Positions 1 through 8,119 of a stretch of 33,062 nt of DNA are shown one piece after another. The notes under the pieces were generated by a model that was not told where the DNA came from, searched no databases, and worked only from the letters and a program-made list of their open reading frames with translations. The stretch is from Acidobacteriaceae bacterium. GTDB lineage: Bacteria > Acidobacteriota > Terriglobia > Bryobacterales > Bryobacteraceae. Made by a program: the position numbers and the translations under genes. The stretch spans positions 1 to 33,062 of the forward strand of contig JADCJL010000157.1 of NCBI GenBank assembly GCA_020247055.1, in the 5' to 3' direction. Numbering within the stretch: position 1 is the stretch's first letter; the number at the start of each line of letters is the position of its first letter.

Positions 1-3
1 CTC

Positions 4-2886
4 GTGGACGACTCTTTTCGCACCGCGGTGCCGCCCAGTCCGGTCTACTGCCACCCGGACTTTCTTGAGAAGCTGGCGGCCTACGGCTCCCAGCCCATCA
101 GCAAGCGGGCATCCCTGCTTCTGCAGCGTCTGCTGATCGACCCCGAGCGGCTGCACTTCAAGGGCACGCAGGGGCAGAACAAGGGCTGGCGCCGCTCCCG
201 GCTGGGCGGCACGGGCGGATCGCACTTCTACGCCTGGTGGGCCCCGAACGGCGCCCTGCCGGTGAAGGGTTTCGAGGCGCCCAGCGGAGCCCTGTTCCTG
301 CGCGACATACGGCACCACGACGACCACTCGCCGCTCCCGGCCAATCAGTTTCCGGCCGACTATCTGCCCATCTCGGTGGCCGAGGTCCGGCAGGACGATT
401 ACGGCCCGGCGCCTTGGACGACGCAGCAAGCCAAGTTTGCCCGCGCCCGCGACTCGGTGCGCATTCTCAAGGGCCATCCAGGCTCGGGCAAGACGCGCGC
501 CCTGCTGCATGCCGCTGACCAGACGCGGACAAGTAACATCCTGTATCTGACCTACAGCGCCGACCTGGCCACGCTCGCCCGTTCCTACTTTGACCGCTAC
601 TGCTCCAACGCCCGCCGCTATCACGTCGCCACGTTCCCGGCGTTTCTGCGCGAGTTCCTGGGGATGTCAGCGCCGCCCGTTCCACTCTCCCAACAGCGTT
701 CGCGCTTCCGGGTGGAGACGACGTCTTTTTCGAACGCGCTCGGCCCGTGGGCGCGGGAGCACTCGGCACTGTTTGACGAGTTCCACGCGCACATTATCGG
801 CGGGGCGCTGCCGGTGCGCCTGGGCCGCTTTGCCGCCGCCCGGCAGCAGCGGCAGAACGATGCCGACTATGTCGAACGGCGCGCCGCCATCATTGGACGC
901 CGTGCCGCCGAAGCCGCCATCGCCGCGGCGGTGCGTCTTGAAAAAGCCGGCGGCCCGCTGGCGCCGCGCCTGTTCGCCGACCTCGATCTGGCCTGGCAGG
1001 CCATCGAACAGCTGCCGAAAAAGGACGTCCCCTGGGACTGCATCGCGATCGACGAATGCCAGGATCTGACGCCGATCGAGTGCCTGTTCATCGCGCGGCT
1101 GGCCAAGCGGCTGCAGCAGCTGCGGGGCCGCCCGGTGCCGGTGCTGATCGCCGGGGACGAGGCGCAAACCGTGCGCCCAACCGACTTTGAGTGGGCGTGG
1201 CTGAACGACATCTTCCATGCGGAGGTGGCAACCCCGAGCGTCCATCATCTGACGTCGAATCTCCGCAGTCCGCGGCAGATCGCCAACCTCATCAACGGCG
1301 TCTGGGATCTCTATGCGCACCTTGAGAAACGGGACCGACCGTCGGGCCAGGGCTGGGCGTCGATTGACGATGACGCCAACGATCAGATCCTCTACTGCAC
1401 GGCCTCACCGGGAGAGGACCTGAAGGCGCTGCTCGCCAATCTGGCGTCGCGCGAGGGGCTGGCCCTGGTGACCTTCAAGGAAGGCCAGACCCTGGCGCCC
1501 TCGGCGCTGACGACCGCGGAGATCAAGGGGCTCGACTTCCATTCGGTCTGCATCCTCAACCCGGGCGAACAGCTGCAGCGGATCGAGGAGGGCCGTTATC
1601 TTTCGGCCGTGGAGATTGACGGATTGACGCGCCGCCTGGCCATCGACCAGCTGCGGGTCGCGGTGAGCCGACCCACGGAACGTCTGATCTGGCTCGACGT
1701 GGGCGCGACGATCGACCAGTTGCACGGCTGTCTGCGTTTCCTGCAGCGGACGGCGCCGACGATTGCGGCACTGACTCCGGCCGCGCTGCTCAAGTCGCTC
1801 GAGGAGGAGAACCTCGATCTCGAAGAGCGCATTCAGCGGTGCCAGGAGGACGCGCGGCAGTATCTGGCGGTGCGGCCGGATCTGGCCTGGTCCCGCGCGC
1901 ACCAGGCGGTCTCGCTACTGGGCCGGCATGGCGACGTGCATGCGATCACGGACCCATTGACGCGGAAATCCGCCTATCTCTGTCTGGCCGAGGTCTGCTT
2001 TGCGCTCGCCATGCGGAAGGCGAAGCTGTCGGCGGAGCTTGGCGCTCCGGACCTGTTCGGCGAGGCCGCCCGGTCGGCGGGATTTTCGGCCAGCACGACG
2101 CTGACGTCGGTCCTCTATCACATCGCGATGCTCTTCAAGAGCACCGGGGTGGACGAGGCCAATGCGGCACTGGTGCTCGTCGAAGAGCTGCCGGCGGCGC
2201 TGCCGCAGCTGCCGCCGTGGGTGATGCTCGAATTGGGCCAGGAGCCGCTGCGCTGGATTGCGCTGCTCGAACGGGTAGACCAGACGGGGGTGAACACGGC
2301 CACCTGCGTCAAGGTGCTGCCGCCGTTCTACGAGGCGCTGCAGCTGCCCGACGCCGCGCAGCGGGCGAACCAGTTGCGCACGATGGTGGTGAACCGTCTC
2401 CTCAAAGCCCGGCGGCATACGGAGGCGCTGGCCGTGCTCGCGCTGCTGCCGGAGCGCGAGCCGCGCCTCGAGGCGCAGTGCCATCAGGCGCTCGAAAACT
2501 TTGCCGCCGCCGCGGCGGCGCACCAGGCGGCGGGCGATGTGCAGGCGGCTGTGGAGTGCTACCGGCGGGTCCCGGACATCGGCAACGCCCTCGCGGCGAT
2601 GAAGCAGATGAGCAAGCCGCACGCCGCGGCGCCGGCGCTCGAATGGGTCGCGGCGATGCAGGCGCTGGCGACGACGCGTCCGGAGAACTTCAACCGGGTG
2701 ATCAAGCCCGAGGAGAAAGCGCTTCTCCAGAACGTGCTCGAATCCGCGCTGGGGGTGCAGCGCAAGAAACCCGGGGCCAAGAAGGTAGCCGCGAAGAAGA
2801 CGGCGGCCAAGAAGGCAGCAGCCCCAAAGACAGCCGCCAAGAAGCAGGGTGCCCCCGCCAAACGCACCCGCAACGCTTACTTTTAA
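4..2886 (+). CDS. Large SF1 (UvrD/Rep-like) helicase with RelE/ParE-like N-terminus, TPR-like C-terminus and Lys/Ala-rich tail
   Basis: Seen: a 960-residue frame with the SF1 helicase motifs in order: Walker A GHPGSGKT (about 157-164), motif II IDECQD (349-354), motif III GDEAQT (384-389), NLRSPRQ near 419, motif V around EIKGLDF (505) and motif VI QLRVAVSRPTERL (550). It is therefore probably an ATP-driven nucleic acid helicase. Residues about 15-110 (dP-x-K pattern, GWRRSR, then FLRDIRHHDDHS) resemble the RelE/ParE toxin fold; this is inference from pattern only. Residues about 620-900 are helical and TPR-like. The last 40 residues are repeats of the AAKKTAAKK kind, as in histone H1-like proteins, and could bind DNA. 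No nuclease motif was recognised. The GTG at base 4 follows an open CTC codon, so the start may lie outside the window. Function (repair or defence) is undetermined. Confidence 0.85.
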   Translation: MDDSFRTAVPPSPVYCHPDFLEKLAAYGSQPISKRASLLLQRLLIDPERLHFKGTQGQNKGWRRSRLGGTGGSHFYAWWAPNGALPVKGFEAPSGALFLRDIRHHDDHSPLPANQFPADYLPISVAEVRQDDYGPAPWTTQQAKFARARDSVRILKGHPGSGKTRALLHAADQTRTSNILYLTYSADLATLARSYFDRYCSNARRYHVATFPAFLREFLGMSAPPVPLSQQRSRFRVETTSFSNALGPWAREHSALFDEFHAHIIGGALPVRLGRFAAARQQRQNDADYVERRAAIIGRRAAEAAIAAAVRLEKAGGPLAPRLFADLDLAWQAIEQLPKKDVPWDCIAIDECQDLTPIECLFIARLAKRLQQLRGRPVPVLIAGDEAQTVRPTDFEWAWLNDIFHAEVATPSVHHLTSNLRSPRQIANLINGVWDLYAHLEKRDRPSGQGWASIDDDANDQILYCTASPGEDLKALLANLASREGLALVTFKEGQTLAPSALTTAEIKGLDFHSVCILNPGEQLQRIEEGRYLSAVEIDGLTRRLAIDQLRVAVSRPTERLIWLDVGATIDQLHGCLRFLQRTAPTIAALTPAALLKSLEEENLDLEERIQRCQEDARQYLAVRPDLAWSRAHQAVSLLGRHGDVHAITDPLTRKSAYLCLAEVCFALAMRKAKLSAELGAPDLFGEAARSAGFSASTTLTSVLYHIAMLFKSTGVDEANAALVLVEELPAALPQLPPWVMLELGQEPLRWIALLERVDQTGVNTATCVKVLPPFYEALQLPDAAQRANQLRTMVVNRLLKARRHTEALAVLALLPEREPRLEAQCHQALENFAAAAAAHQAAGDVQAAVECYRRVPDIGNALAAMKQMSKPHAAAPALEWVAAMQALATTRPENFNRVIKPEEKALLQNVLESALGVQRKKPGAKKVAAKKTAAKKAAAPKTAAKKQGAPAKRTRNAYF

Positions 2887-3090
2887 GGAACGCGCACGAC
2901 GGACGCGCTTCGGCCCGGCAGGTGGGGCGAGTTCCTCGCCCGGTTCCTCGCCCCTTGGTGCCGGGCCGGCGCGGCCTGTGCGCTTTTTTGGAACCGCGCA
3001 CAACGGACTCACTTCGGCCCGCCAGGTGGGGCGAGTTCCTCGCCCGGTTCCTCGCCCGTTGGTGCCGGGCCGGCGCGGCCTAGGCGCTTC
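2887..3090 (-). repeat. Tandem palindromic repeat dimer, locus A
   Basis: Two 92-bp units (2892-2983 and 2996-3087), about 90% identical, are separated by a 12-nt linker (2984-2995, TTTTTTGGAACC). Each has outer arms GCGCAC/GTGCGC (decayed at the right end of unit 2). Inside is a 10-bp stem, CGGCCCGGCA (2911-2920) with TGCCGGGCCG (2959-2968); unit 2 carries one mismatch. The core is a hairpin GGGCGAG-TTC-CTCGCCC (2925-2941), with an alternative 8-bp pairing to CTCGCCCC (2947-2954). The same element lies in opposite written orientation at 9534-9707. Both loci sit between convergent genes. Relative to the copies at 9.5 kb, these units carry a 12-bp extra GGTTCCTCGCCC-type segment. Confidence 0.9.
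2892..2989 (+). terminator. Probable terminator of the helicase gene, formed by repeat unit A1 plus T6
   Basis: Five bases after the helicase stop, unit A1 can fold into a long GC-rich stem: outer GCGCAC/GTGCGC, a perfect 10-bp stem and an inner 7-bp hairpin. Six T residues (2984-2989) follow directly. This matches an intrinsic terminator on the + strand. Termination activity is inferred, not shown. Confidence 0.6.
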
Positions 3091-4286
3091 TGCGTGGCCG
3101 CCCCCGGCAGCGCCCGCGCGCTGCCGCGCAGCGCATAGCAGCCGGCGCCCGCGGCCACCACCAGGGCCGTCACCATGAAGGCAGCCGGCCAGCCTTTCTC
3201 CTTGACGAGGTAGCCGATGACCACGGGAGCCAGGATGCCCGAGAGATTGGCAAAGGTGTTCTGCGCCCCGGCCACGGCGCCGGCGTAGCGCGGCGTCAGG
3301 TCCAGCGATCCGCTCGAAAAGACCGGGGTGATGGCGCCGAGTAGCGTCATGCCGGCGCAGAGCAGCACGACGGCAACCAGGGCCGAGGGCGCCGCGGCGG
3401 CACCGAGCAGACAGAGCGCGGAGAGCGCGTAGGGGATCAGCAGCAACTTCGAAGTGCGGGAACGGTGGGCGCCGGCGCGGTCGAGCAGTTGGGCGAAGCC
3501 ATTGGCGCCGGCCCAGGCGCACAGAAACGGGATGGAGGAGCCGGCGGCCATTTCGGGCAGCGACAGCTGGCGCGCGGACGACAAATAGGTCGGCAGCCAG
3601 GTGACCATGAAGTAGAAGAACCAGTTGGCCGAAAAGTGCAGGGCGAATAGCGCCCAGAGCGCCGGGGCCCGCGCCAGCGTCTTCCACGGCACCGGTTCGC
3701 GCACCGCGGCGGAGAGTTCCGGCCCGTCTTCCAAGCGCAGCCAAAAGGGCAGCCACGGGAAGCCAAACAGGCCGAAGACCCAGAAGATCGCCTGCCAGCC
3801 GAACCCGTGCAGCAGCCAGGTGGCAGCGGGCACGGCCAGGACGGGTCCGGCGTAGCCGGCGCTCCAGCACAACGCCGTAGCGCGGGAGTATTCGCGGGGT
3901 GGAAACCAGCGCACGAGCGTGCCGTTGATGCAGGAGGCCGTGCCGCTCTCGCCCACCCCGAGCAGTACCCGCATGGCCGTCAGGCCGGCGAGCGAGCGCG
4001 GCAGCGGTGTGAGCAGCGTGCAGAGCGTCCACCAGCTCATGCAGGCGGCAAAGACCGGCCGGGTGCCGTAGCGCTGCGTCAGTAGGCCCACGGGCGCCAT
4101 CAGCAGGGTGTAGCCGAGGAAGAAGCCGGAGAGGACCCAGCCGGCCTGCGCCGTGTCCCACTGGTTCTCGCTCATCATGACCGGCATGGCGACCGAGAGA
4201 CTGACGCGGTCTGAGTGTGCGATGAGGTTGGCGAGGAAGCACAGCAGTGCGGCGTCCACGCGGCGGGGCCAGGGCAGGCGGCGCAT
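3009..4286 (-). CDS. MFS transporter, ACS (anion:cation symporter)-like
   Basis: A 425-residue, about 12-helix membrane protein. Its N-terminus (AHSDRVSLSVAMPVM) and the loop motif GLLTQRYGTRPVF fit the ACS branch of the major facilitator superfamily, which carries organic and sugar acids (family knowledge). It is the third gene of a minus-strand operon behind an enolase-superfamily dehydratase and an MlrC-like protein (9-bp gap), so it probably imports their substrate. Oddity: about the last 26 residues (GRAGPAPTGEEPGEELAPP and neighbours) are encoded by palindromic repeat unit A2, and the stop at 3009-3011 lies inside that repeat. The true family C-terminus probably ends near the codon pair ACG-CAG (about 3093), where the cytochrome gene at the related locus has a TAG stop. 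The substrate is unknown. Confidence 0.88.
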   Translation of the reverse strand: MRRLPWPRRVDAALLCFLANLIAHSDRVSLSVAMPVMMSENQWDTAQAGWVLSGFFLGYTLLMAPVGLLTQRYGTRPVFAACMSWWTLCTLLTPLPRSLAGLTAMRVLLGVGESGTASCINGTLVRWFPPREYSRATALCWSAGYAGPVLAVPAATWLLHGFGWQAIFWVFGLFGFPWLPFWLRLEDGPELSAAVREPVPWKTLARAPALWALFALHFSANWFFYFMVTWLPTYLSSARQLSLPEMAAGSSIPFLCAWAGANGFAQLLDRAGAHRSRTSKLLLIPYALSALCLLGAAAAPSALVAVVLLCAGMTLLGAITPVFSSGSLDLTPRYAGAVAGAQNTFANLSGILAPVVIGYLVKEKGWPAAFMVTALVVAAGAGCYALRGSARALPGAATQKRLGRAGPAPTGEEPGEELAPPGGPK

Positions 4287-4295
4287 TGGGTTCCT

Positions 4296-5798
4296 TTACC
4301 GGCCCCGGAGAAGGACGGGTTCGAGCCCGGGGATCTCCTCGTCGGCCGGAAAGTAGGGGCGCTCCAGGCGGGAGAACCGGACGTGACGGAGCGAGGCCGG
4401 GGTGGCGCCGGGGGTATCGAGAACATAGGCGGCCACAAAGCGGCCGGCGTAGCCGACGCGGTAGTTCATCGGGTTTTTGACGACGACGAAGCGCGCGGCG
4501 GCGGGGTCCATGCCGATGGCGCGAAACTGCTCGTCGGCCCAGTCATACGTGGCGAAGCTGGTGACGAGGATATCGACGTTGCCGGCGCGCAACCAGGCGG
4601 TGGGACCCATCTCGCCGGCCTGGCCCTCCCAGATGCCGCCGGAGTAGACGAAGCGGCCGTCGGTGAGCGCCTCGATGCGGGCGGTGAGCGGGAGCGGCTG
4701 GCCCCAGCGGGGGTCGATCTGATGGCCGAGGAGGAGCGAGACCGTATCGCCGGGCTGGTGGGTGTGGCACAAGGCGGCCGCCGCGGGGTCGACCACGGGC
4801 GCGAGGGAACGCACCGGCAGCTGGGCGGCGACGAGGGCGGCGAGGGCGTGGATGCTGTCGCCGCAGGCGCCGCCGCCGGCACAGTCTGCGGTTTCGAGCA
4901 GCAGAATGGTGCCTGGGGGCTGGCGGGCAGCATCGGCAATCGCCTCGGCCGGCGTCCAGATGCGGGGCTCGAGGGCGAAGCGGAGCCGCCAGTACATTTG
5001 GGCGATGCCGGTGGCGAGCGAGACGGCGAGCGCGGGGTCGCCGTCGGTGACGACGAGGCCGCCACCGCCCATGCCGGGGAGATCGAGATGGGGCTGGACG
5101 AGGAAGGCGCTGGTTGAGAGCACGCCGGGCTGCTGCTCGAGCGACTTGGTGTAGCGCATGACTTCGGCAAAGGGGCCATCGTCGGTGCTGCCCATGAAGC
5201 CGCCGACGATGACGGGCACTTTGGCCATGGCCATGGCCGGACGGATGAGACCTTCCACACAGTCGGCAAGAAGGCGGGCGCCGCGCTCGCCGGTGGTGAA
5301 GGTGTCGCGGTGCGGATAGGTTTCCCACGCGAGCAGGGCGTTGGCATTAGCGACCATGCCGGCAGTCACGTGGGCGTGGCAATCGAGCGTGGCGACCAGC
5401 GGCACGTCCGGGCCGACGAGGGCGCGAACCGCGGTGATCAGATCTTCATCGAGGCTGCCCAGGCCATCGACGGCGGCGGCGCCGTGCAGCGGCATCAACA
5501 CGCCGTCAACGGGGAGCGCGGCGCGGAGCCGGGCGAGGAGATCGTCCCGGAGCACACGGTAGCAATCGGCGGTGAGTGGGCCGCCGGGGCAGGCGCTGGC
5601 GAATAGGAGAGGGACGATCTCGACGTTGCGGCCGCGCAGATGCGCGAGTGCACCGCCGAGGACGCCGCCGGTGGCGGCCAGCAGCTCTTCGCCGCGGCGG
5701 AGTTCGGTGCGGGTGAACGAGTCGAGCGGAGTCAGCGTGCCGCACAGGTGATTGGATTCGGTAAAGATGGCGCCGATGGCGATGCGGTGGGGGGGCAT
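4296..5798 (-). CDS. MlrC-like M81-family metallopeptidase
   Basis: A 500-residue protein of the MlrC (microcystinase C, peptidase family M81) type, which hydrolyses peptide or amide bonds in small modified substrates using a zinc ion. The N-terminal domain opens with IAIGAIFTESNHLC and carries LDCHAHV (D139, H141, H143) and AWETYPHRD (H163), at the positions of the usual LDLHAN and TYPH metal-site motifs. The C-terminal MlrC domain contains the glycine-rich LPGMGGGG and later YSGGIWEGQAG. Start: ATG at 5798, only 4 bases after the stop of the upstream dehydratase gene. Length is normal for the family. Many environmental MlrC homologues lie beside transporters and catabolic enzymes rather than microcystin genes, so a general amidase or lactonase-like role on the operon's substrate is likelier than toxin degradation. 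That last point is inference. Confidence 0.87.
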   Translation of the reverse strand: MPPHRIAIGAIFTESNHLCGTLTPLDSFTRTELRRGEELLAATGGVLGGALAHLRGRNVEIVPLLFASACPGGPLTADCYRVLRDDLLARLRAALPVDGVLMPLHGAAAVDGLGSLDEDLITAVRALVGPDVPLVATLDCHAHVTAGMVANANALLAWETYPHRDTFTTGERGARLLADCVEGLIRPAMAMAKVPVIVGGFMGSTDDGPFAEVMRYTKSLEQQPGVLSTSAFLVQPHLDLPGMGGGGLVVTDGDPALAVSLATGIAQMYWRLRFALEPRIWTPAEAIADAARQPPGTILLLETADCAGGGACGDSIHALAALVAAQLPVRSLAPVVDPAAAALCHTHQPGDTVSLLLGHQIDPRWGQPLPLTARIEALTDGRFVYSGGIWEGQAGEMGPTAWLRAGNVDILVTSFATYDWADEQFRAIGMDPAAARFVVVKNPMNYRVGYAGRFVAAYVLDTPGATPASLRHVRFSRLERPYFPADEEIPGLEPVLLRGR

Positions 5799-5802
5799 GG
5801 GT

Positions 5803-6993
5803 TCAGGCCTCGTAGGGGGGCGCGGGGGCGTAGAATTGGGGGCCGAAGACCATGTCGGAGTAGTTGCCTTCGGGAATCGAGGCGCCCGGGGGCAGACTAT
5901 ATCGTTCTACCGTGTCTTCGTCGAGGGTGATGCCGAGGCCGGGCAGTTGCGGCAAGGCGAGTTCGCCGTCGTGCAGCTGCCACGGGGTGCTGAGCAGGTT
6001 TTCGATGAGCGAGTTACCGGTCTGATCCATTTCGACGGTGAGGCCGTGGTCGAGCGAGGCGAGCACGTGCATGTTGGCGGTGAGGGCGACGGCGTCGCTC
6101 CAGGTGTGGGGCGCCACGCGGAGGCCCTGCGCCGCGGCGTGCCGGGCTATCCGCAGACTCTCGGTGATGCCGCCGCAGCGGCAGGCGTCGGGCTGGACTA
6201 TGTCGACAACGCGGCCATCGATCAGTTCGGCGAAGCCCTGCCGGCCGAACTCGTTTTCGCCGGCGGCGAGGGGGATGCCAGCGAGGTGAGGGCGGAGTTC
6301 GTCGAAGAGTTGCGGCGTTTCGGGCAGAAACGGTTCTTCGAGCCAGAAGATGTTCGCTTCGCGGAAGGCGGGCGCCAGGCGTTGGGCCTGGGCGAGCGGG
6401 TAGCGGGCGTTGCCTTCGATCATCAGGCGGGGTGCGGCGCCGATGGTCTCGCGCACCTGGCGGAGGGCGGCCAGATCGTAATCGTAGTGGCGGCCGAGAC
6501 GCATCTTCATGGCGCGGAAGCCGCGGTCGAGGTGGCGGCCGGCTTCCTCACAGAGTGCAGCGGCGTCCCGTTTCCAGAGCAGGGCGCTGGCATAGACCGG
6601 GACGGTGTGGCGGCGGGCGCCGAGGAGATGATAGAGGGGCAGGCCGGCGGCCTTGCCGCGCAGGTCCCAAAGCGCCATGTCGATGCCGCCGAGCGCGGAG
6701 ACCGCGGCGCCCTTCCGGCCATACCAGCGCGTGACCGAGTAACTGCGCTCCCAAAGCGCTTCCACGTCCGCGGCGTCCTCGCCGATGAGCAACGGGCGGA
6801 GCTGGTTTTCAATGATGGTGCGGACGAGGTCGGGATGCGAGTAGACCGAGCCGAGGCCGACGTGATCGGTGTCGGTTAAGACGCGAACGAGCGTGGAGAC
6901 GCGGGCCGTGCAGTAGCCGCCGGCGTAGTGAAAGCCTTCGCCGGGCGCATAGGCAAAGCGCAGCGTGGTGGTTTGGATATCGCGGATGCGCAC
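5803..6993 (-). CDS. Enolase-superfamily dehydratase/racemase (mandelate racemase subgroup)
   Basis: A 396-residue member of the mandelate racemase/muconate lactonizing group, which abstracts the proton alpha to a carboxylate. Visible catalytic elements: a KxR pair in MKMRLG (K163, R165), metal-ligand candidates in MIEGNARY (E193), WLEEPF (E219/E220) and AGENEF (E246), Asp in VQPDACRCGG and the base His in APHTWSD (H296). The His-Asp dyad is typical of acid-sugar dehydratases such as galactonate dehydratase. The KxR, where racemases have KxK, also favours dehydration over racemisation. First gene of the operon with MlrC-like and MFS genes. The substrate, probably a sugar acid or hydroxy acid, cannot be read from sequence. 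The promoter must lie in 6994-7067, shared divergently with a pseudogene. Confidence 0.87.
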   Translation of the reverse strand: MRIRDIQTTTLRFAYAPGEGFHYAGGYCTARVSTLVRVLTDTDHVGLGSVYSHPDLVRTIIENQLRPLLIGEDAADVEALWERSYSVTRWYGRKGAAVSALGGIDMALWDLRGKAAGLPLYHLLGARRHTVPVYASALLWKRDAAALCEEAGRHLDRGFRAMKMRLGRHYDYDLAALRQVRETIGAAPRLMIEGNARYPLAQAQRLAPAFREANIFWLEEPFLPETPQLFDELRPHLAGIPLAAGENEFGRQGFAELIDGRVVDIVQPDACRCGGITESLRIARHAAAQGLRVAPHTWSDAVALTANMHVLASLDHGLTVEMDQTGNSLIENLLSTPWQLHDGELALPQLPGLGITLDEDTVERYSLPPGASIPEGNYSDMVFGPQFYAPAPPYEA

Positions 6994-7067
6994 GAAGAGA
7001 TCTTATTCTATCTGTCCGGACTGAGTTGGAGGCCGGGGCGGGATTGGCTTCGTTTTGTTATTCTCGA

Positions 7068-8119
7068 ATGCTTATGACGGCGCTGTTTGGACGCGGCTTG
7101 CTTTGGGCCGCGCCGCTTGCCCGCGGGCAAGCGATCGGCGAGGCGATCCGGATTGAAGGACACGTGGCGGTGCCGTTGCGGGACGGGGTGCAGCGCGATG
7201 GCATGCACGAGGCGGTGATGGGTTTCGCGCAGGATGGCTACGACACCATCGAGTGAGCGGCGCGGCAGACGTGGGCCAAGGGCAAGGTGGGGATGCACGG
7301 CGGGGCGTTCAAGCTGGCGTTCGCCTTTGGATGGGGCTCGGTGCGGATGCCAATCCGCATCATGAATCCGCAGCGTTGCCAGCTACTGGCGCGCCATCCG
7401 CGACGAGGAGCGGCTCGGGGCCGTGCGCGTCCCCTCCTACAGCCTGGGCGGCTGGTACGATCTGCGGCTGGGTGGGGCGATTAACAGCGATACGGGGGTG
7501 CGGGCGAAGGGCGCGACCGCGGCGGCGGGAGGCGATGCGGACGCTGTGTGATCGGGAGCTGCGCTGGAACAACCACTATCGGAAAGGAGAGGACAACGGA
7601 ATTGACCAGGAACCGCCTGTCGAGCTGTTCGTCATGGGGGTCAACCGCTGGTTCTCGTTTACCGACTGGCCGGTGCCCGGCGCGCGGGGATGGGCAGCGG
7701 CGTTCGGCGGCGCCCGCGGAGGCGGGGCAGGATGGTTATCATTACGACCCGCGCAATCCGGCGCCGACTTTGGGCGGCAACGGGCCGGTATACGGACTTC
7801 GTGGCCAAGCTCGTGGACGTGCATCCGGACGGCACGGCGATCAACGTGGCCGAAGGGATTCTGCGGGCGCGGTTCCACCGGGGTCTCGACAAAATGGAGC
7901 TGCTCGAGGCGAACCGGCGCTACGAGTTTACGATCGATAGGCGCGGCACGGCAAACGTGTTTCTGCCCGGTCACCGCACTCGCATCGTTCAATCTGGAGA
8001 CGGGCGAAGATCTCGGCGCGTGCGACCAGTTGCGGACGGCGCGGCAGACGGTCTTCGACGGCGGCGAGGCGCGGTGGCACCTCCTGCTGCCGCTGGTAAG
8101 TCTGGATAATAGTCGGTGA
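7068..8119 (+). pseudogene. Decayed CocE/NonD-family (S15-like) alpha/beta hydrolase
   Basis: Fragments of one family appear in order but in all three + frames. In one frame a short signal-like start (ATG 7068) is followed by HVAVPLRDGVQ and DGYDTIE, then TGA (7254-7256) where the family has Trp, then AARQTWAKGKVGMHGGAFK. In the next frame SYWRAIRDEERL and VPSYSLGGWYD (7381-7480). In the third DRELRWNNHYRKGEDNG and VELFVMGVNRWF (7550-7670). Then YHYDPRNPAPTLGG, then TDFVAKLVDVHPDGTA to LPGHRTRI (7796-7990), and finally FNLETGEDLG to LLLPLVS. The nucleophile Ser of the GGSYGG motif is Ala here. About 350 codons remain of roughly 600, so internal deletions removed much of the core and the region expected to hold the catalytic His. 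Intact relatives cleave esters or Xaa-Pro peptides. Confidence 0.85.

Noticed and set aside
1915-4242. A 775-codon minus-strand frame spanning the helicase 3' end, the repeat dimer and the MFS gene
   Set aside because: It crosses two well-supported genes in other frames. Its sequence is Arg/Gly/Ala-rich with no motifs.
7253-8119. A 288-codon frame taken as an intact gene
   Set aside because: Only parts of it match the CocE/NonD family, and matching parts also occur in the other two frames. It is one piece of a pseudogene.
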